From the NCBI RefSeq assembly GCF_003477605.1, contig NZ_QUDR01000003.1:62001-126000 (forward strand): a stretch of DNA of 64,000 bases, read 5' to 3'. Positions 1-8,711 of the stretch are shown here, piece after piece. The DNA comes from Clostridium sp. AF37-5 (lineage in GTDB: Bacteria > Bacillota > Clostridia > Lachnospirales > Lachnospiraceae). The notes below the pieces were generated by a model, which searched no databases, had not been told where the DNA came from, and saw nothing but the letters and a program-made list of their open reading frames with translations. Both the position numbers and the translations under genes were made by a program. Within the stretch, counting starts at the first letter, position 1. Each line of letters starts with the position of its first letter.

Positions 1-1
1 C

Positions 2-439
2 AGACAGGTAGATGCCGGAAAAGTGTTTTTTAAAGAACCTACGATTCCGGACGAGATAAAAAACTATAAAGATGAAGTCGATTATGAGGAATTGCTTTCC
101 GATGTAACGCTTCGCAAACTGCAAAACATTTTTGATTCCGTGATGCAGAAGCAGGTGGACAAAATCGATCCAATCCGAAGTGAGTTTGGCAAGATTGAAA
201 AAGAAGAAATTAACATAGAAGACCACATGATTTTTTTGGAGGAATATGCGATGCTGCATAAAAAGTTCAGCTTTCGCAAAGTGCTGGAAAACGGTTCCGG
301 AAAAAGTTATGTGATTGTCACATTTCTAGGTATATTGGAAATGATGAAAACCGGGAAGTTTACGATTGAACAGGACAAGTTATTTGATGACATTATCATT
401 ACATATAATCCCGGCAAGGAGCAGGAGGAAGAACAGTGA
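2..439 (+). CDS. scpA: Segregation and condensation protein A, 3' part
   Basis: This is the C-terminal part of ScpA, the kleisin subunit that bridges the SMC heads in the SMC-ScpAB condensin. The reading frame is open from base 2, so the gene begins before the window. About 145 residues are visible, including the acidic, helical stretch and a C-terminal winged-helix region ending in a Glu-rich tail. The GTG at 23 is internal and not the true start. The stop overlaps the start of scpB by four bases (GTGA), which indicates translational coupling. The partner smc gene lies far away at 58814. Identification rests on the family-like C-terminus and above all on the adjacent scpB. Confidence 0.88.
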   Translation, partial: RQVDAGKVFFKEPTIPDEIKNYKDEVDYEELLSDVTLRKLQNIFDSVMQKQVDKIDPIRSEFGKIEKEEINIEDHMIFLEEYAMLHKKFSFRKVLENGSGKSYVIVTFLGILEMMKTGKFTIEQDKLFDDIIITYNPGKEQEEEQ

Positions 440-1017
440 ATATAAAAAAGTTAGAAGCCGTTGTGGAGGCAATATTATTTTCCATGGGAGAGGCTGTCGA
501 GATTGAACGTCTGGCTGCTGCCGTAGACCATGATGAAGATACCGTGCGCAAAATTATCCGCAGTATGATGACTAGGTATGATGAAGAAGACAGAGGAATT
601 CATCTCATTGAGTTAGATGGTTCTTTCCAGTTGTGTACAAAGCCGGAAATGTATGAGTATCTGATTAAGGTGGCTCATATTCCGAAAAAACATGTTTTGA
701 CGGATGTACTTTTGGAAACATTATCCATTGTTGCCTATAAGCAGCCGATTACCCGCTTGGAAATTGAAAAAATCCGCGGGGTATCGTGCAGTCATGCGGT
801 AAATAAATTAGTAGAATATGGCTTGATTGCAGAAGCCGGAAGACTGGATGCCCCGGGAAAGCCGATTTTATTTGGTACGACAGAAGAATTCCTTCGCTAC
901 TTCAGCTTGGAATCACTGGATGATCTGCCAATTTTAAATCAGGAAACAATCGAGACCTTTAAGGACGAAGCGGAAAAAGAAGTGATGCAGGAACTGGAAG
1001 AAGAACAAGGTGAATAA
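436..1017 (+). CDS. scpB: Segregation and condensation protein B
   Basis: ScpB is the dimeric winged-helix (kite) subunit that binds ScpA and regulates the SMC ATPase during chromosome condensation. The 193-residue length is typical. Two winged-helix domains are expected; the conserved stretch LETLSIVAYKQPITRLEIEK (about residues 92-111), followed by RGVSCSHAVNKLVEYGLI, is a hallmark of the family. The start is GTG inside the stop region of scpA (four-base overlap). The C-terminus is a Glu-rich tail, as is common in Firmicutes. No terminator is evident immediately after the gene; the next promoter begins about 40 bases downstream. Confidence 0.96.
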   Translation: MNIKKLEAVVEAILFSMGEAVEIERLAAAVDHDEDTVRKIIRSMMTRYDEEDRGIHLIELDGSFQLCTKPEMYEYLIKVAHIPKKHVLTDVLLETLSIVAYKQPITRLEIEKIRGVSCSHAVNKLVEYGLIAEAGRLDAPGKPILFGTTEEFLRYFSLESLDDLPILNQETIETFKDEAEKEVMQELEEEQGE

Positions 1018-1057
1018 ACGTTTTTTCGGTTATTTACTGCTTATTGAAAAATTTTTC

Positions 1058-1086
1058 TTGCGTTTTTACTTTTCCTGTTATATAAT
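1058..1086 (+). promoter_or_regulatory. Promoter for gltBD
   Basis: A sigma-A-like promoter: TTGCGT (1058-1063), 17-base spacer, TATAAT (1081-1086). It lies about 130 bases upstream of gltB, so the transcript carries a long leader with two hairpins. Confidence 0.75.
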
Positions 1087-1096
1087 GTGAAAAGAC

Positions 1097-1163
1097 AAAG
1101 GCGTCAAAAGAGTATTGAACTATACTCTTTTGACGCCTTTTGTAGTCAAAAAATATTTTTGAC
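1097..1163 (+). promoter_or_regulatory. Two tandem leader hairpins upstream of gltB
   Basis: Directly downstream of the predicted transcription start is a perfect 18-bp inverted repeat (1097-1114 with 1123-1140, loop of 8). It is followed by a second hairpin, GTCAAAAA/TTTTTGAC (1145-1152 with 1156-1163). The second hairpin's arms share the GTCAAAA/TTTTGAC core with the first, so the two could pair alternatively. A further GTCAAA sits near 1195, just before the ribosome binding site. This could be an attenuator, an mRNA stabiliser or a protein site; no strong U-tract follows the first stem. Function is inferred, the repeats are directly visible. Confidence 0.6.
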
Positions 1164-1215
1164 AGACGGGAACACGAGTGACTATTCCATACGTCAAATA
1201 CAAGGAGGAATTTCG

Positions 1216-4200
1216 ATGAGTGAATATGTAGAAGAATGTAAACGGAAACCGATTGGCTTGTATGACCCTCGGTTTGAACATGATAACTGCGGTATTGGCG
1301 CAATTGTCAATATTAAAGGAAAGAAAACGCATAGTACCGTAAAAAATGCGTTAGAGATTGTTGCCAATCTTGAACACCGCGCAGGAAAAGACGGCGAAGG
1401 AAAAACAGGAGATGGTGTTGGTATTCTCTTACAGATTTCTCATAAGTTTTTCAGTAAAGTGGCAGAAAAGCTTGGTATTGACATCGGAGGAGAGCGTGAA
1501 TATGGTGTCGGTATGTTCTTTTTCCCACAGGATGAGTTAAAAAGAAATCAGGCAAAGAAAATGTTTGAAAATATCATTGCCAAAGAGGGAATGGAATTTC
1601 TTGCATGGCGTGAAGTACCGATTGCACCGGATATTCTTGGAAAACGTGCCGTGGAATGTATGCCGTATATCATGCAGTGTTTCGTAAAGAAACCAAAGAA
1701 AGTCGAAAAGGGACTGGATTTTGACCGTAAATTATACATTGCAAGACGTGTCTTTGAGCAGTCCAATGAAAATACTTATGTAGTTTCACTTTCTTCCCGT
1801 ACAATTGTATATAAAGGAATGTTTTTGGTTTCGCAGCTTCGCTTATTCTTCGATGATTTGCAGGATGTCGATTATGAATCCGCGATTGCGATTGTACATT
1901 CCCGCTTCTCGACAAACACACAGCCGAGCTGGCAGCGTGCTCATCCAAACCGTTTTATCGTACACAACGGTGAGATTAATACCATTCTCGGTAATGCAGA
2001 TAAGATGCTTGCCCGTGAGGAGACGATGGAATCCGAGCAGTTAAAAGGAGAACTTCACAAAGTACTTCCGGTTATCAATGCCAGCGGTTCAGACTCGGCG
2101 ATGCTTGATAACACACTGGAATTTCTGGTAATGAGTGGTATGGAACTGCCACTTGCCGTAATGATTACAATTCCGGAGCCTTGGGCAAACAACCGTTATA
2201 TCAGTGAGAAGAAAAAAGACTTTTATCAATATTATGCAACGATGATGGAGCCATGGGATGGCCCGGCTTCCATTTTGTTCTCAGATGGTGATTTGGTTGG
2301 TGCTGTGCTTGATCGAAACGGTCTGCGTCCTTCCCGTTATTATATTACGGATGAGGATGAATTGATTCTTTCTTCCGAGGTCGGTGTTATGCCAATCAGT
2401 GAAGAACATGTCATCAAAAAAGACCGCTTAAGACCGGGTAAAATGCTTTTGGTTGATACGGTAAAAGGAGAATTAGTGGATGATGATGTTTTGAAAGAGA
2501 CATATGCATCCCGCCGTCCTTATGGTGAGTGGTTAGACAGCAACCTGGTAGAATTAAAAGACATTCACATTCCGAACCACCGCGTAGAGCATTACAGCGA
2601 TGAAGAGCGGAGAAAACTGCAGAAAGCATTCGGTTACACATATGAAGAAGTGAAAAATTCCATTCTTCCAATGGCTCAAAATGGTGGCGAGCCGATTGCA
2701 GCCATGGGACATGACACACCGCTTCCGATGCTTAGCAAACAGCCACAGCCGTTGTTTAACTACTTTAGACAGCGTTTCGCACAGGTAACAAACCCACCAA
2801 TTGATGCGATTCGTGAAGAAGTAGTAACATCAACATCAACTTACATTGGCGAGGATGGAAACCTGTTACATGAGCAGCCGGAAAACTGCCGTGTGCTTCG
2901 TATTAAGAATCCGATTTTGACCGATACGGATTTGTTGAAAATTAAAAACATGGATGTGCCGGGATTCAAAGTTGGTGTTATTCCGATTACTTATTATAAA
3001 AATACTTCTTTGAAAAAGGCAATTGACCGACTGTTTTTGGAAGCAGACAGAGCTTACAAAGATGGTGTTAATGTGTTGATTCTTTCAGACCGTGGTGTCG
3101 ATGAAAACCATGTGGCAATTCCTTCTTTGTTGGCGGTGTCCGCAATGCAGCAGCATTTGGTCCGCACAAAGAAAAGAACGAGTGTTGCTATGATTTTAGA
3201 GAGTGCAGAGCCAAGAGAAGTTCATCACTTTGCCACCTTATTAGGTTATGGTGCCTGCGCCGTAAACCCATATCTGGCGCTGGATACCATCAAACGCTTG
3301 ATTGACTGCAACATGCTTGACAAAGATTACTATGCTGCTGTGGATGATTACAATTCAGCCATCCTTCACGGTATCGTAAAAATTGCATCAAAGATGGGTA
3401 TTTCAACAATTCAGTCTTATCAGGGATCCAAGATTTTTGAGGCGATTGGCATTTCCAAGGAAGTGACAGATGTGTACTTCACCGACACGGTATCCAGAAT
3501 CGGTGGTATTTCGCTTCAGGATATTGAGACACAAGTAGAAAACCTTCATACGCGTGCTTTTGACCCATTGGATCTTGGTAACGATACAACACTTGACAGT
3601 CTGGGTATGCACAAGTCGCGCAGTGGAAAAGAAGATCATCTTTATAATCCAAAGACGATTCATCTTTTACAGCAGGCAACCTGGCAGAAAGACTATAAAT
3701 TATTTAAAGAATATTCAAGAGAAATCGATAATGAAGACCGCTTCATGAATTTGAGAAGTTTGTTAGACTTCAAATTCCCGAAAAAGGGAATTCCGCTTTC
3801 GCAGGTTGAGCCGGTTGAAAGCATTGTCAAACGATTCAAAACCGGTGCGATGTCTTATGGTTCTATTTCACAGGAAGCACATGAGACATTAGCGATTGCG
3901 ATGAACCGCTTACACGGTAAATCCAACAGTGGTGAGGGCGGTGAGAGTTTAGAGCGTCTATCCATTGGAAAAGACGGTTTGAACCGCTGCTCCGCAATTA
4001 AACAGGTGGCAAGCGGACGATTTGGTGTCACCTCTCATTATTTAGTAAGTGCAAAAGAAATTCAGATTAAGATGGCACAGGGAGCAAAACCGGGTGAAGG
4101 CGGACATCTGCCGGGTGGAAAAGTTTATCCTTGGATTGCAAAAACCAGACTTTCAACACCGGGTGTATCCCTTATTTCCCCGCCGCCTCATCATGATATT

Positions 4201-5775
4201 TACTCGATTGAGGATTTGGCACAGTTGATTTACGACTTGAAATGTGCAAATACCAATGCCAGAATTTCCGTAAAACTGGTATCGGAAGCAGGTGTTGGTA
4301 CAGTCGCTGCCGGCGTAGCAAAAGCCGGTGCAGGCGTCATCCTGATTTCCGGTTACGATGGTGGTACCGGTGCAGCTCCGGCAAGTTCGATTCACAATGC
4401 CGGACTTCCTTGGGAGCTTGGTCTTGCCGAGACACACCAGACACTGATGATGAACGGACTCCGCTCAAAAGTTGTGATTGAGACAGATGGTAAACTGATG
4501 ACCGGCCGTGATGTTATGGTAGCAGCATTGCTTGGTGCTGAAGAGTATGGTTTTGCAACCGCACCGCTTGTTACGATGGGATGCGTGATGATGCGTGTAT
4601 GTAATCTGGATACCTGCCCGGTTGGTGTGGCAACCCAGAATCCGGAACTGAGAAAACGATTCAAAGGAAAACCGGAATACGTTGAAAACTTCATGTGTTT
4701 TATCGCAGAAGAAGTTCGTGAACTGATGGCAAAACTTGGAGTAAGACAGCTTGATGAGTTGATTGGACGTACGGATTTATTGAAAGTGCGTGATGACATT
4801 CAGGATGATGAGAGAACGAAGAAACTGGATTTGTCCGCAATTATTGATAATCCATTTGCAAAAGATAAAAAACATTTATATAATCCGAAAGATGCGTATG
4901 ATTTTAAATTGTCAAAGACAATGGATGAGAAAGTATTCTTAAAGAAATTTAAGCATGCGCTGGAAACCGGAGAAAAGGCAAAAATTAGTGCAAGAATCAG
5001 CAATGTGGATCGTGCACTTGGCACAATTCTTGGTTCTGAAATCACAAAGAACTTAGGAGACGATGTACCGGCCGATACCTTTACGGTAGAATGTATCGGA
5101 AGCGGCGGACAAAGTTTTGGTGCCTTTATTCCAAAAGGACTTACGCTTACGTTGGAAGGTGACAGCAATGATTACTTCGGAAAAGGACTTTCCGGTGGTA
5201 AACTGGTTGTCTTTCCACCGGAAAATGTACAGTACAAAGCAGAAGATAACATTATCATCGGTAATGTTGCTTTGTATGGTGCGACAAGCGGTGAGGCTTA
5301 TATCAACGGTATGGCAGGCGAGCGTTTCTGTGTCAGAAACTCCGGTGCACACGCTGTTGTAGAAGGTGTTGGCGACCACGGCTGTGAATATATGACAGGT
5401 GGCTGTGTCGTTGTCTTAGGTCCGACCGGAAAGAACTTTGCAGCCGGTATGAGCGGTGGTATCGCTTATGTACTGGATGAAAATAGTGACTTGTATCTCA
5501 AACTGAATAAAGAGCTGGTATCATCCAATGCAGTAACGGATAAATACGACGTTATGCAGTTGAAAGATATGATTCGTGAGCATGTAGAAGCAACCGATTC
5601 GGAACGTGGTAAAGAAATTTTAGCAAACTTTAGTGAGTACCTGCCAAAATTCAAGAAAATCATTCCTCATGATTATCAGGCAATGTTACAGGCAATTGCC
5701 CAGATGGAAGAAAAGGGACTGAGCAATGAGCAGGCACAGATTGAAGCATTTTACCAGTTGAAAAAAGCACGCTAA
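1216..5775 (+). CDS. gltB: Glutamate synthase, large subunit
   Basis: This enzyme transfers the amide of glutamine to 2-oxoglutarate to give two glutamates, acting with GltD. The 1519-residue protein starts at ATG 1216 behind AGGAGG; an upstream GTG at 1087 would translate the leader hairpin and is rejected. Order of domains: a short propeptide ending before the nucleophile Cys25 in DNCGIG, an N-terminal class II glutamine amidotransferase (to about residue 400), a central linker domain, the FMN-binding synthase domain with the three [3Fe-4S] cysteines near residues 1123, 1129 and 1134, and the C-terminal GXGXG beta-helix. It is followed by gltD after 36 bases. The leader with two hairpins suggests post-initiation control. 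Confidence 0.97.
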   Translation: MSEYVEECKRKPIGLYDPRFEHDNCGIGAIVNIKGKKTHSTVKNALEIVANLEHRAGKDGEGKTGDGVGILLQISHKFFSKVAEKLGIDIGGEREYGVGMFFFPQDELKRNQAKKMFENIIAKEGMEFLAWREVPIAPDILGKRAVECMPYIMQCFVKKPKKVEKGLDFDRKLYIARRVFEQSNENTYVVSLSSRTIVYKGMFLVSQLRLFFDDLQDVDYESAIAIVHSRFSTNTQPSWQRAHPNRFIVHNGEINTILGNADKMLAREETMESEQLKGELHKVLPVINASGSDSAMLDNTLEFLVMSGMELPLAVMITIPEPWANNRYISEKKKDFYQYYATMMEPWDGPASILFSDGDLVGAVLDRNGLRPSRYYITDEDELILSSEVGVMPISEEHVIKKDRLRPGKMLLVDTVKGELVDDDVLKETYASRRPYGEWLDSNLVELKDIHIPNHRVEHYSDEERRKLQKAFGYTYEEVKNSILPMAQNGGEPIAAMGHDTPLPMLSKQPQPLFNYFRQRFAQVTNPPIDAIREEVVTSTSTYIGEDGNLLHEQPENCRVLRIKNPILTDTDLLKIKNMDVPGFKVGVIPITYYKNTSLKKAIDRLFLEADRAYKDGVNVLILSDRGVDENHVAIPSLLAVSAMQQHLVRTKKRTSVAMILESAEPREVHHFATLLGYGACAVNPYLALDTIKRLIDCNMLDKDYYAAVDDYNSAILHGIVKIASKMGISTIQSYQGSKIFEAIGISKEVTDVYFTDTVSRIGGISLQDIETQVENLHTRAFDPLDLGNDTTLDSLGMHKSRSGKEDHLYNPKTIHLLQQATWQKDYKLFKEYSREIDNEDRFMNLRSLLDFKFPKKGIPLSQVEPVESIVKRFKTGAMSYGSISQEAHETLAIAMNRLHGKSNSGEGGESLERLSIGKDGLNRCSAIKQVASGRFGVTSHYLVSAKEIQIKMAQGAKPGEGGHLPGGKVYPWIAKTRLSTPGVSLISPPPHHDIYSIEDLAQLIYDLKCANTNARISVKLVSEAGVGTVAAGVAKAGAGVILISGYDGGTGAAPASSIHNAGLPWELGLAETHQTLMMNGLRSKVVIETDGKLMTGRDVMVAALLGAEEYGFATAPLVTMGCVMMRVCNLDTCPVGVATQNPELRKRFKGKPEYVENFMCFIAEEVRELMAKLGVRQLDELIGRTDLLKVRDDIQDDERTKKLDLSAIIDNPFAKDKKHLYNPKDAYDFKLSKTMDEKVFLKKFKHALETGEKAKISARISNVDRALGTILGSEITKNLGDDVPADTFTVECIGSGGQSFGAFIPKGLTLTLEGDSNDYFGKGLSGGKLVVFPPENVQYKAEDNIIIGNVALYGATSGEAYINGMAGERFCVRNSGAHAVVEGVGDHGCEYMTGGCVVVLGPTGKNFAAGMSGGIAYVLDENSDLYLKLNKELVSSNAVTDKYDVMQLKDMIREHVEATDSERGKEILANFSEYLPKFKKIIPHDYQAMLQAIAQMEEKGLSNEQAQIEAFYQLKKAR

Positions 5776-5811
5776 GATTTTTTGAAAACGAAGAAAGAAA
5801 GGATGATTACA

Positions 5812-7293
5812 ATGGGTAAACCAACCGGATTTATGGAATATAAACGAGAGAATAACCTTGAGATAAAGCCACTTGAACGCATTAAAAACTTCAATGAATT
5901 TCATGTGCCGATGAGCGAAGAGGAACGCAGTGTGCAGGCGTCTAGATGTATGGACTGCGGTGTTCCGTTTTGTCAGTCTGGCATGATGATTGGCGGTATG
6001 GCAAGCGGCTGTCCGTTAAACAACTTAATTCCTGAGTGGAATGATATGGTTTATCGTAACGGATACGAACAGGCACTTGGCAGACTGCTTAAGACAAATA
6101 ATTTTCCGGAATTTACTTCCCGTGTCTGTCCATCTCCTTGTGAGGCTGCATGTACCTGTGGATTGAATGATTCACCGGTAACGATTAAGGAAAATGAAAA
6201 TGCCATTATCGAATATGGTTATGAACACGGATTGATGGGACCAAAACCTCCAAAAGTCCGTACAGGCAAAAAAGTAGCGATTGTAGGTTCCGGTCCATCC
6301 GGACTTGCGGCTGCTGACCAGTTGAATAAACGTGGACACAGCGTGACCGTATTTGAACGCGAGGATTATCCGGGCGGACTTTTGATGTATGGAATCCCGA
6401 ATATGAAACTTGACAAATCGGTAATAGAACGTAAAATAGAAGTAATGAAAGCAGAAGGGGTTGTTTTCCGTACCGGTGTGAATGTCGGTGTGGATGTAAA
6501 AGCCGATGAGTTGAAAAAAGAATTTGACCGCGTCATTTTGACTTGTGGCGCTTCAAACCCTCGTAACATCAATGCTCCCGGCAGAGATGCCAAAGGTATT
6601 TATTTTGCCGTTGATTATTTGAAACGAGTAACCAAGCATTTACGCAATCCGCAGTATACGGATTATATCAATGCCAAAGATAAAAATGTACTCGTTATCG
6701 GAGGCGGTGATACCGGAAATGACTGTGTTGGTTCCTCGATTCGTCAGGGGGCTAAAAGTGTCGTTCAGCTGGAAATGATGCCGAAACCACCGGTTTGCCG
6801 TTTGGCAAGCAATCCTTGGCCGGAGTGGCCGAAAATTCTTAAGACCGATTACGGCCAGCAGGAAGCAATCGCTGTCTTTGGCAGTGACCCGCGAATCTAT
6901 GAGACCACGGTAAAAGAATTTATAAAGGATAACAAAGGCGATTTAAAACAGGTTAAAATCGTGAAGCTTAACTGGCAGAAGGATGAAAAGACCGGACGCA
7001 TGCAGATGAGCGAAATTCCGGGAAGTGAACAGATTTTAGATGTTGACCTCGTCTTTATTGCGGCAGGATTTTTGGGCTCTGAGGAGTATGTTACAAAAGA
7101 ATTTGCCGTAAAATGTACGGACCGTACAAATGTGCAGACGAAGCAGGGCGAATACAGCACCAGTCAGAAAGGAATCTTTACAGCGGGTGATATGCACCGA
7201 GGACAGTCCTTGGTTGTCTGGGCAATCCGCGAGGGAAGAGAGGCAGCCCGTGAAGTTGATAAAGATTTGATGGGTTATACAAACCTCAATTAA
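5812..7293 (+). CDS. gltD: Glutamate synthase, small subunit
   Basis: GltD is the FAD- and pyridine-nucleotide-dependent subunit that feeds electrons to GltB. The protein is 493 residues. The N-terminal ferredoxin-like part carries CMDCGVPFC and CPSPCEAACTCG, which hold [4Fe-4S] clusters. A first Rossmann motif VAIVGSGPSGLAAA binds FAD and a second, VLVIGGGDTGNDC, binds the nicotinamide cofactor; the motif AAGFLGSE and a C-terminal TAGDMHRGQSLVVWAI complete the flavin site. ATG 5812 is chosen because AAAGGATG lies at proper spacing; an in-frame TTG at 5782 has no such site. It forms an operon with gltB upstream, and glnA follows after 63 bases containing a hairpin. Confidence 0.97.
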   Translation: MGKPTGFMEYKRENNLEIKPLERIKNFNEFHVPMSEEERSVQASRCMDCGVPFCQSGMMIGGMASGCPLNNLIPEWNDMVYRNGYEQALGRLLKTNNFPEFTSRVCPSPCEAACTCGLNDSPVTIKENENAIIEYGYEHGLMGPKPPKVRTGKKVAIVGSGPSGLAAADQLNKRGHSVTVFEREDYPGGLLMYGIPNMKLDKSVIERKIEVMKAEGVVFRTGVNVGVDVKADELKKEFDRVILTCGASNPRNINAPGRDAKGIYFAVDYLKRVTKHLRNPQYTDYINAKDKNVLVIGGGDTGNDCVGSSIRQGAKSVVQLEMMPKPPVCRLASNPWPEWPKILKTDYGQQEAIAVFGSDPRIYETTVKEFIKDNKGDLKQVKIVKLNWQKDEKTGRMQMSEIPGSEQILDVDLVFIAAGFLGSEEYVTKEFAVKCTDRTNVQTKQGEYSTSQKGIFTAGDMHRGQSLVVWAIREGREAAREVDKDLMGYTNLN

Positions 7294-7304
7294 AGGGGAC
7301 AATT

Positions 7305-7332
7305 ATCCGGTGGCAGAGGACTGCTGCCGGAT
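7305..7332 (+). promoter_or_regulatory. 12-bp hairpin between gltD and glnA
   Basis: Twelve bases (7305-7316) pair completely, allowing two G-U pairs, with 7321-7332 around an AGGA loop. Only TTTC follows, so it is a poor intrinsic terminator. It may act as an mRNA processing or stabilising element that sets glnA expression apart from gltBD, or as a regulatory site. I found no convincing separate glnA promoter in the short gap. Confidence 0.55.
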
Positions 7333-7356
7333 TTCATATGGAAAGGAGAATAAACT

Positions 7357-8664
7357 ATGTCGCATTACACAAAGGAAGATATCATTCGTATTGTAGAAGA
7401 GGAGGATGTAGAATTTATCCGTCTGCAATTTGTGGATATTTTTGGAATTTTGAAAAACATGGCAGTAACAGCCAAACAGTTAGACTCTATTTTGAATAAC
7501 CGATGCACGTTTGATGCCGCTGCGATTAATGGGTTTGATACGATGCATGTGGATGAACTTGTTTTAGTTCCGGATTTGGATACATTTACAATTTTCCCTT
7601 GGAGACCGCAGAGAGGTCGTGTGGCACGTTTTATTTGTGATGTGCGTCATACGGATGGAACTCCTTTCATGGGAGATTCCCGTTATATTTTAAAACAAGT
7701 AATTGAAGAAGCGGCAAAAGACGGCTATACGTTAAATGTCGGACCAGAATCAGAATTTTTCCTCTTTGATATGTCGGAAGATGGACAGCCAACGACAAAC
7801 ACCAGTGAAAAAGGAGGATTTTTTGACATCGGACCGGTTGATGCCGGAGAAAATGCAAGACGTGATATCGTGCTTTCTTTGTCTGAGATGGGATTTGAGA
7901 TGGAATCTTCATATCACTCCAATGAAGTGTGCCAGCATCATATCGATTTCAAATTTGATGATGGAATTCAGACAGCCGATAATATTATGACGTTTAAACT
8001 TACTGTTCGTACCGTAGCAAAGAGACATGGACTTCATGCTACGTTTATGCCAAAGCCAAATTATGGGAAAAAAGGTTCTGCGATGTTCTTTAACATGTTC
8101 TTGAGCAAAGATGGTGAGAACATTTTCAGTGACCCGGATGAAGAGTATGGTCTGAGCAAAACAGCATACTATTTCATGGGTGGAATTATGCGCCATATTA
8201 AAGGGCTTACTTTAATTAACAATCCGATTATCAATTCTTATAAACGTTTGGTGCCGGGATACAATGCACCGGTTAATATTACATGGTCACGTAAAAACCG
8301 TACTCCGCTTATGCGTATGACAAGTACCGGTGAGATGGGACCGCGTGTAGCACTGAGAAGTCCGGATGGATCCTGTAATCCATATTTGGTTTTAGCAGGA
8401 TGTTTAGCTGCCGGATTAGACGGCATCCGCAATAAAATTGAGCCACCAACCTGTATTGATGATTTAGAGGGGGCACAGGAATTTGACATTCTGCCAAGAA
8501 CTTTGATTGAGTCGGTACAGGCATTTGAAAAAGACGAATTTTTCCATCAAGTATATGGAGAAGAGTTGTCACGCATAATCATCCAAAAGAAAAAACAGGA
8601 ATGGGATGAATTTTGCGAACAGGTAACCGCATGGGAAGTTGAGAAGTATCTGGACCGAATTTAG
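7357..8664 (+). CDS. glnA: Glutamine synthetase, type I
   Basis: This enzyme makes glutamine from glutamate, ammonia and ATP, and so supplies GltBD and CarAB in the same block. The 435-residue length and the absence of an adenylylation-loop insert point to the GSI-alpha type of Firmicutes, which is controlled by feedback rather than by adenylylation. The N-terminal beta-grasp domain (about 1-105) has FVDIFGILKNMAV. The catalytic domain shows the GPESEFFLF metal site, the HHIDFKF segment and GSAMFFNMFLS. The region MTSTGEMGPRVALRSPDGS differs somewhat from the common form but fits. The start ATG has AAAGGAG upstream. It lies between gltD and an ANTAR regulator. Confidence 0.97.
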   Translation: MSHYTKEDIIRIVEEEDVEFIRLQFVDIFGILKNMAVTAKQLDSILNNRCTFDAAAINGFDTMHVDELVLVPDLDTFTIFPWRPQRGRVARFICDVRHTDGTPFMGDSRYILKQVIEEAAKDGYTLNVGPESEFFLFDMSEDGQPTTNTSEKGGFFDIGPVDAGENARRDIVLSLSEMGFEMESSYHSNEVCQHHIDFKFDDGIQTADNIMTFKLTVRTVAKRHGLHATFMPKPNYGKKGSAMFFNMFLSKDGENIFSDPDEEYGLSKTAYYFMGGIMRHIKGLTLINNPIINSYKRLVPGYNAPVNITWSRKNRTPLMRMTSTGEMGPRVALRSPDGSCNPYLVLAGCLAAGLDGIRNKIEPPTCIDDLEGAQEFDILPRTLIESVQAFEKDEFFHQVYGEELSRIIIQKKKQEWDEFCEQVTAWEVEKYLDRI

Positions 8665-8696
8665 TCCGGATACCGCTTGTTTTGATACTTTTCTAC

Positions 8697-8705
8697 GGGG
8701 AGGTG
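8697..8705 (+). promoter_or_regulatory. Ribosome binding site that decides a non-canonical start
   Basis: GGGGAGGTG is a strong Shine-Dalgarno sequence, yet no in-frame ATG, GTG or TTG lies within range in the regulator's frame. An in-frame TGA at 8706 fixes the upstream limit. The candidates are ATT at 8712 (8 bases after GGAGG) and CTG at 8715 (11 bases). Confidence 0.7.
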
Positions 8706-8711
8706 TGAACG

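Noticed and set aside
1087..1215. N-terminal extension of gltB from GTG 1087
   Set aside because: It would translate the promoter-proximal hairpin, has no ribosome site, and would put the catalytic Cys far from the N-terminus. ATG 1216 has AGGAGG and gives the usual short propeptide.
1087..7356. ANTAR-type dual hexaloop hairpins in the gltB and glnA leaders
   Set aside because: ANTAR targets have paired hairpins with six-base loops carrying A at position 1 and G at position 4; the loops seen here do not match, so I do not assign these leaders as its target.
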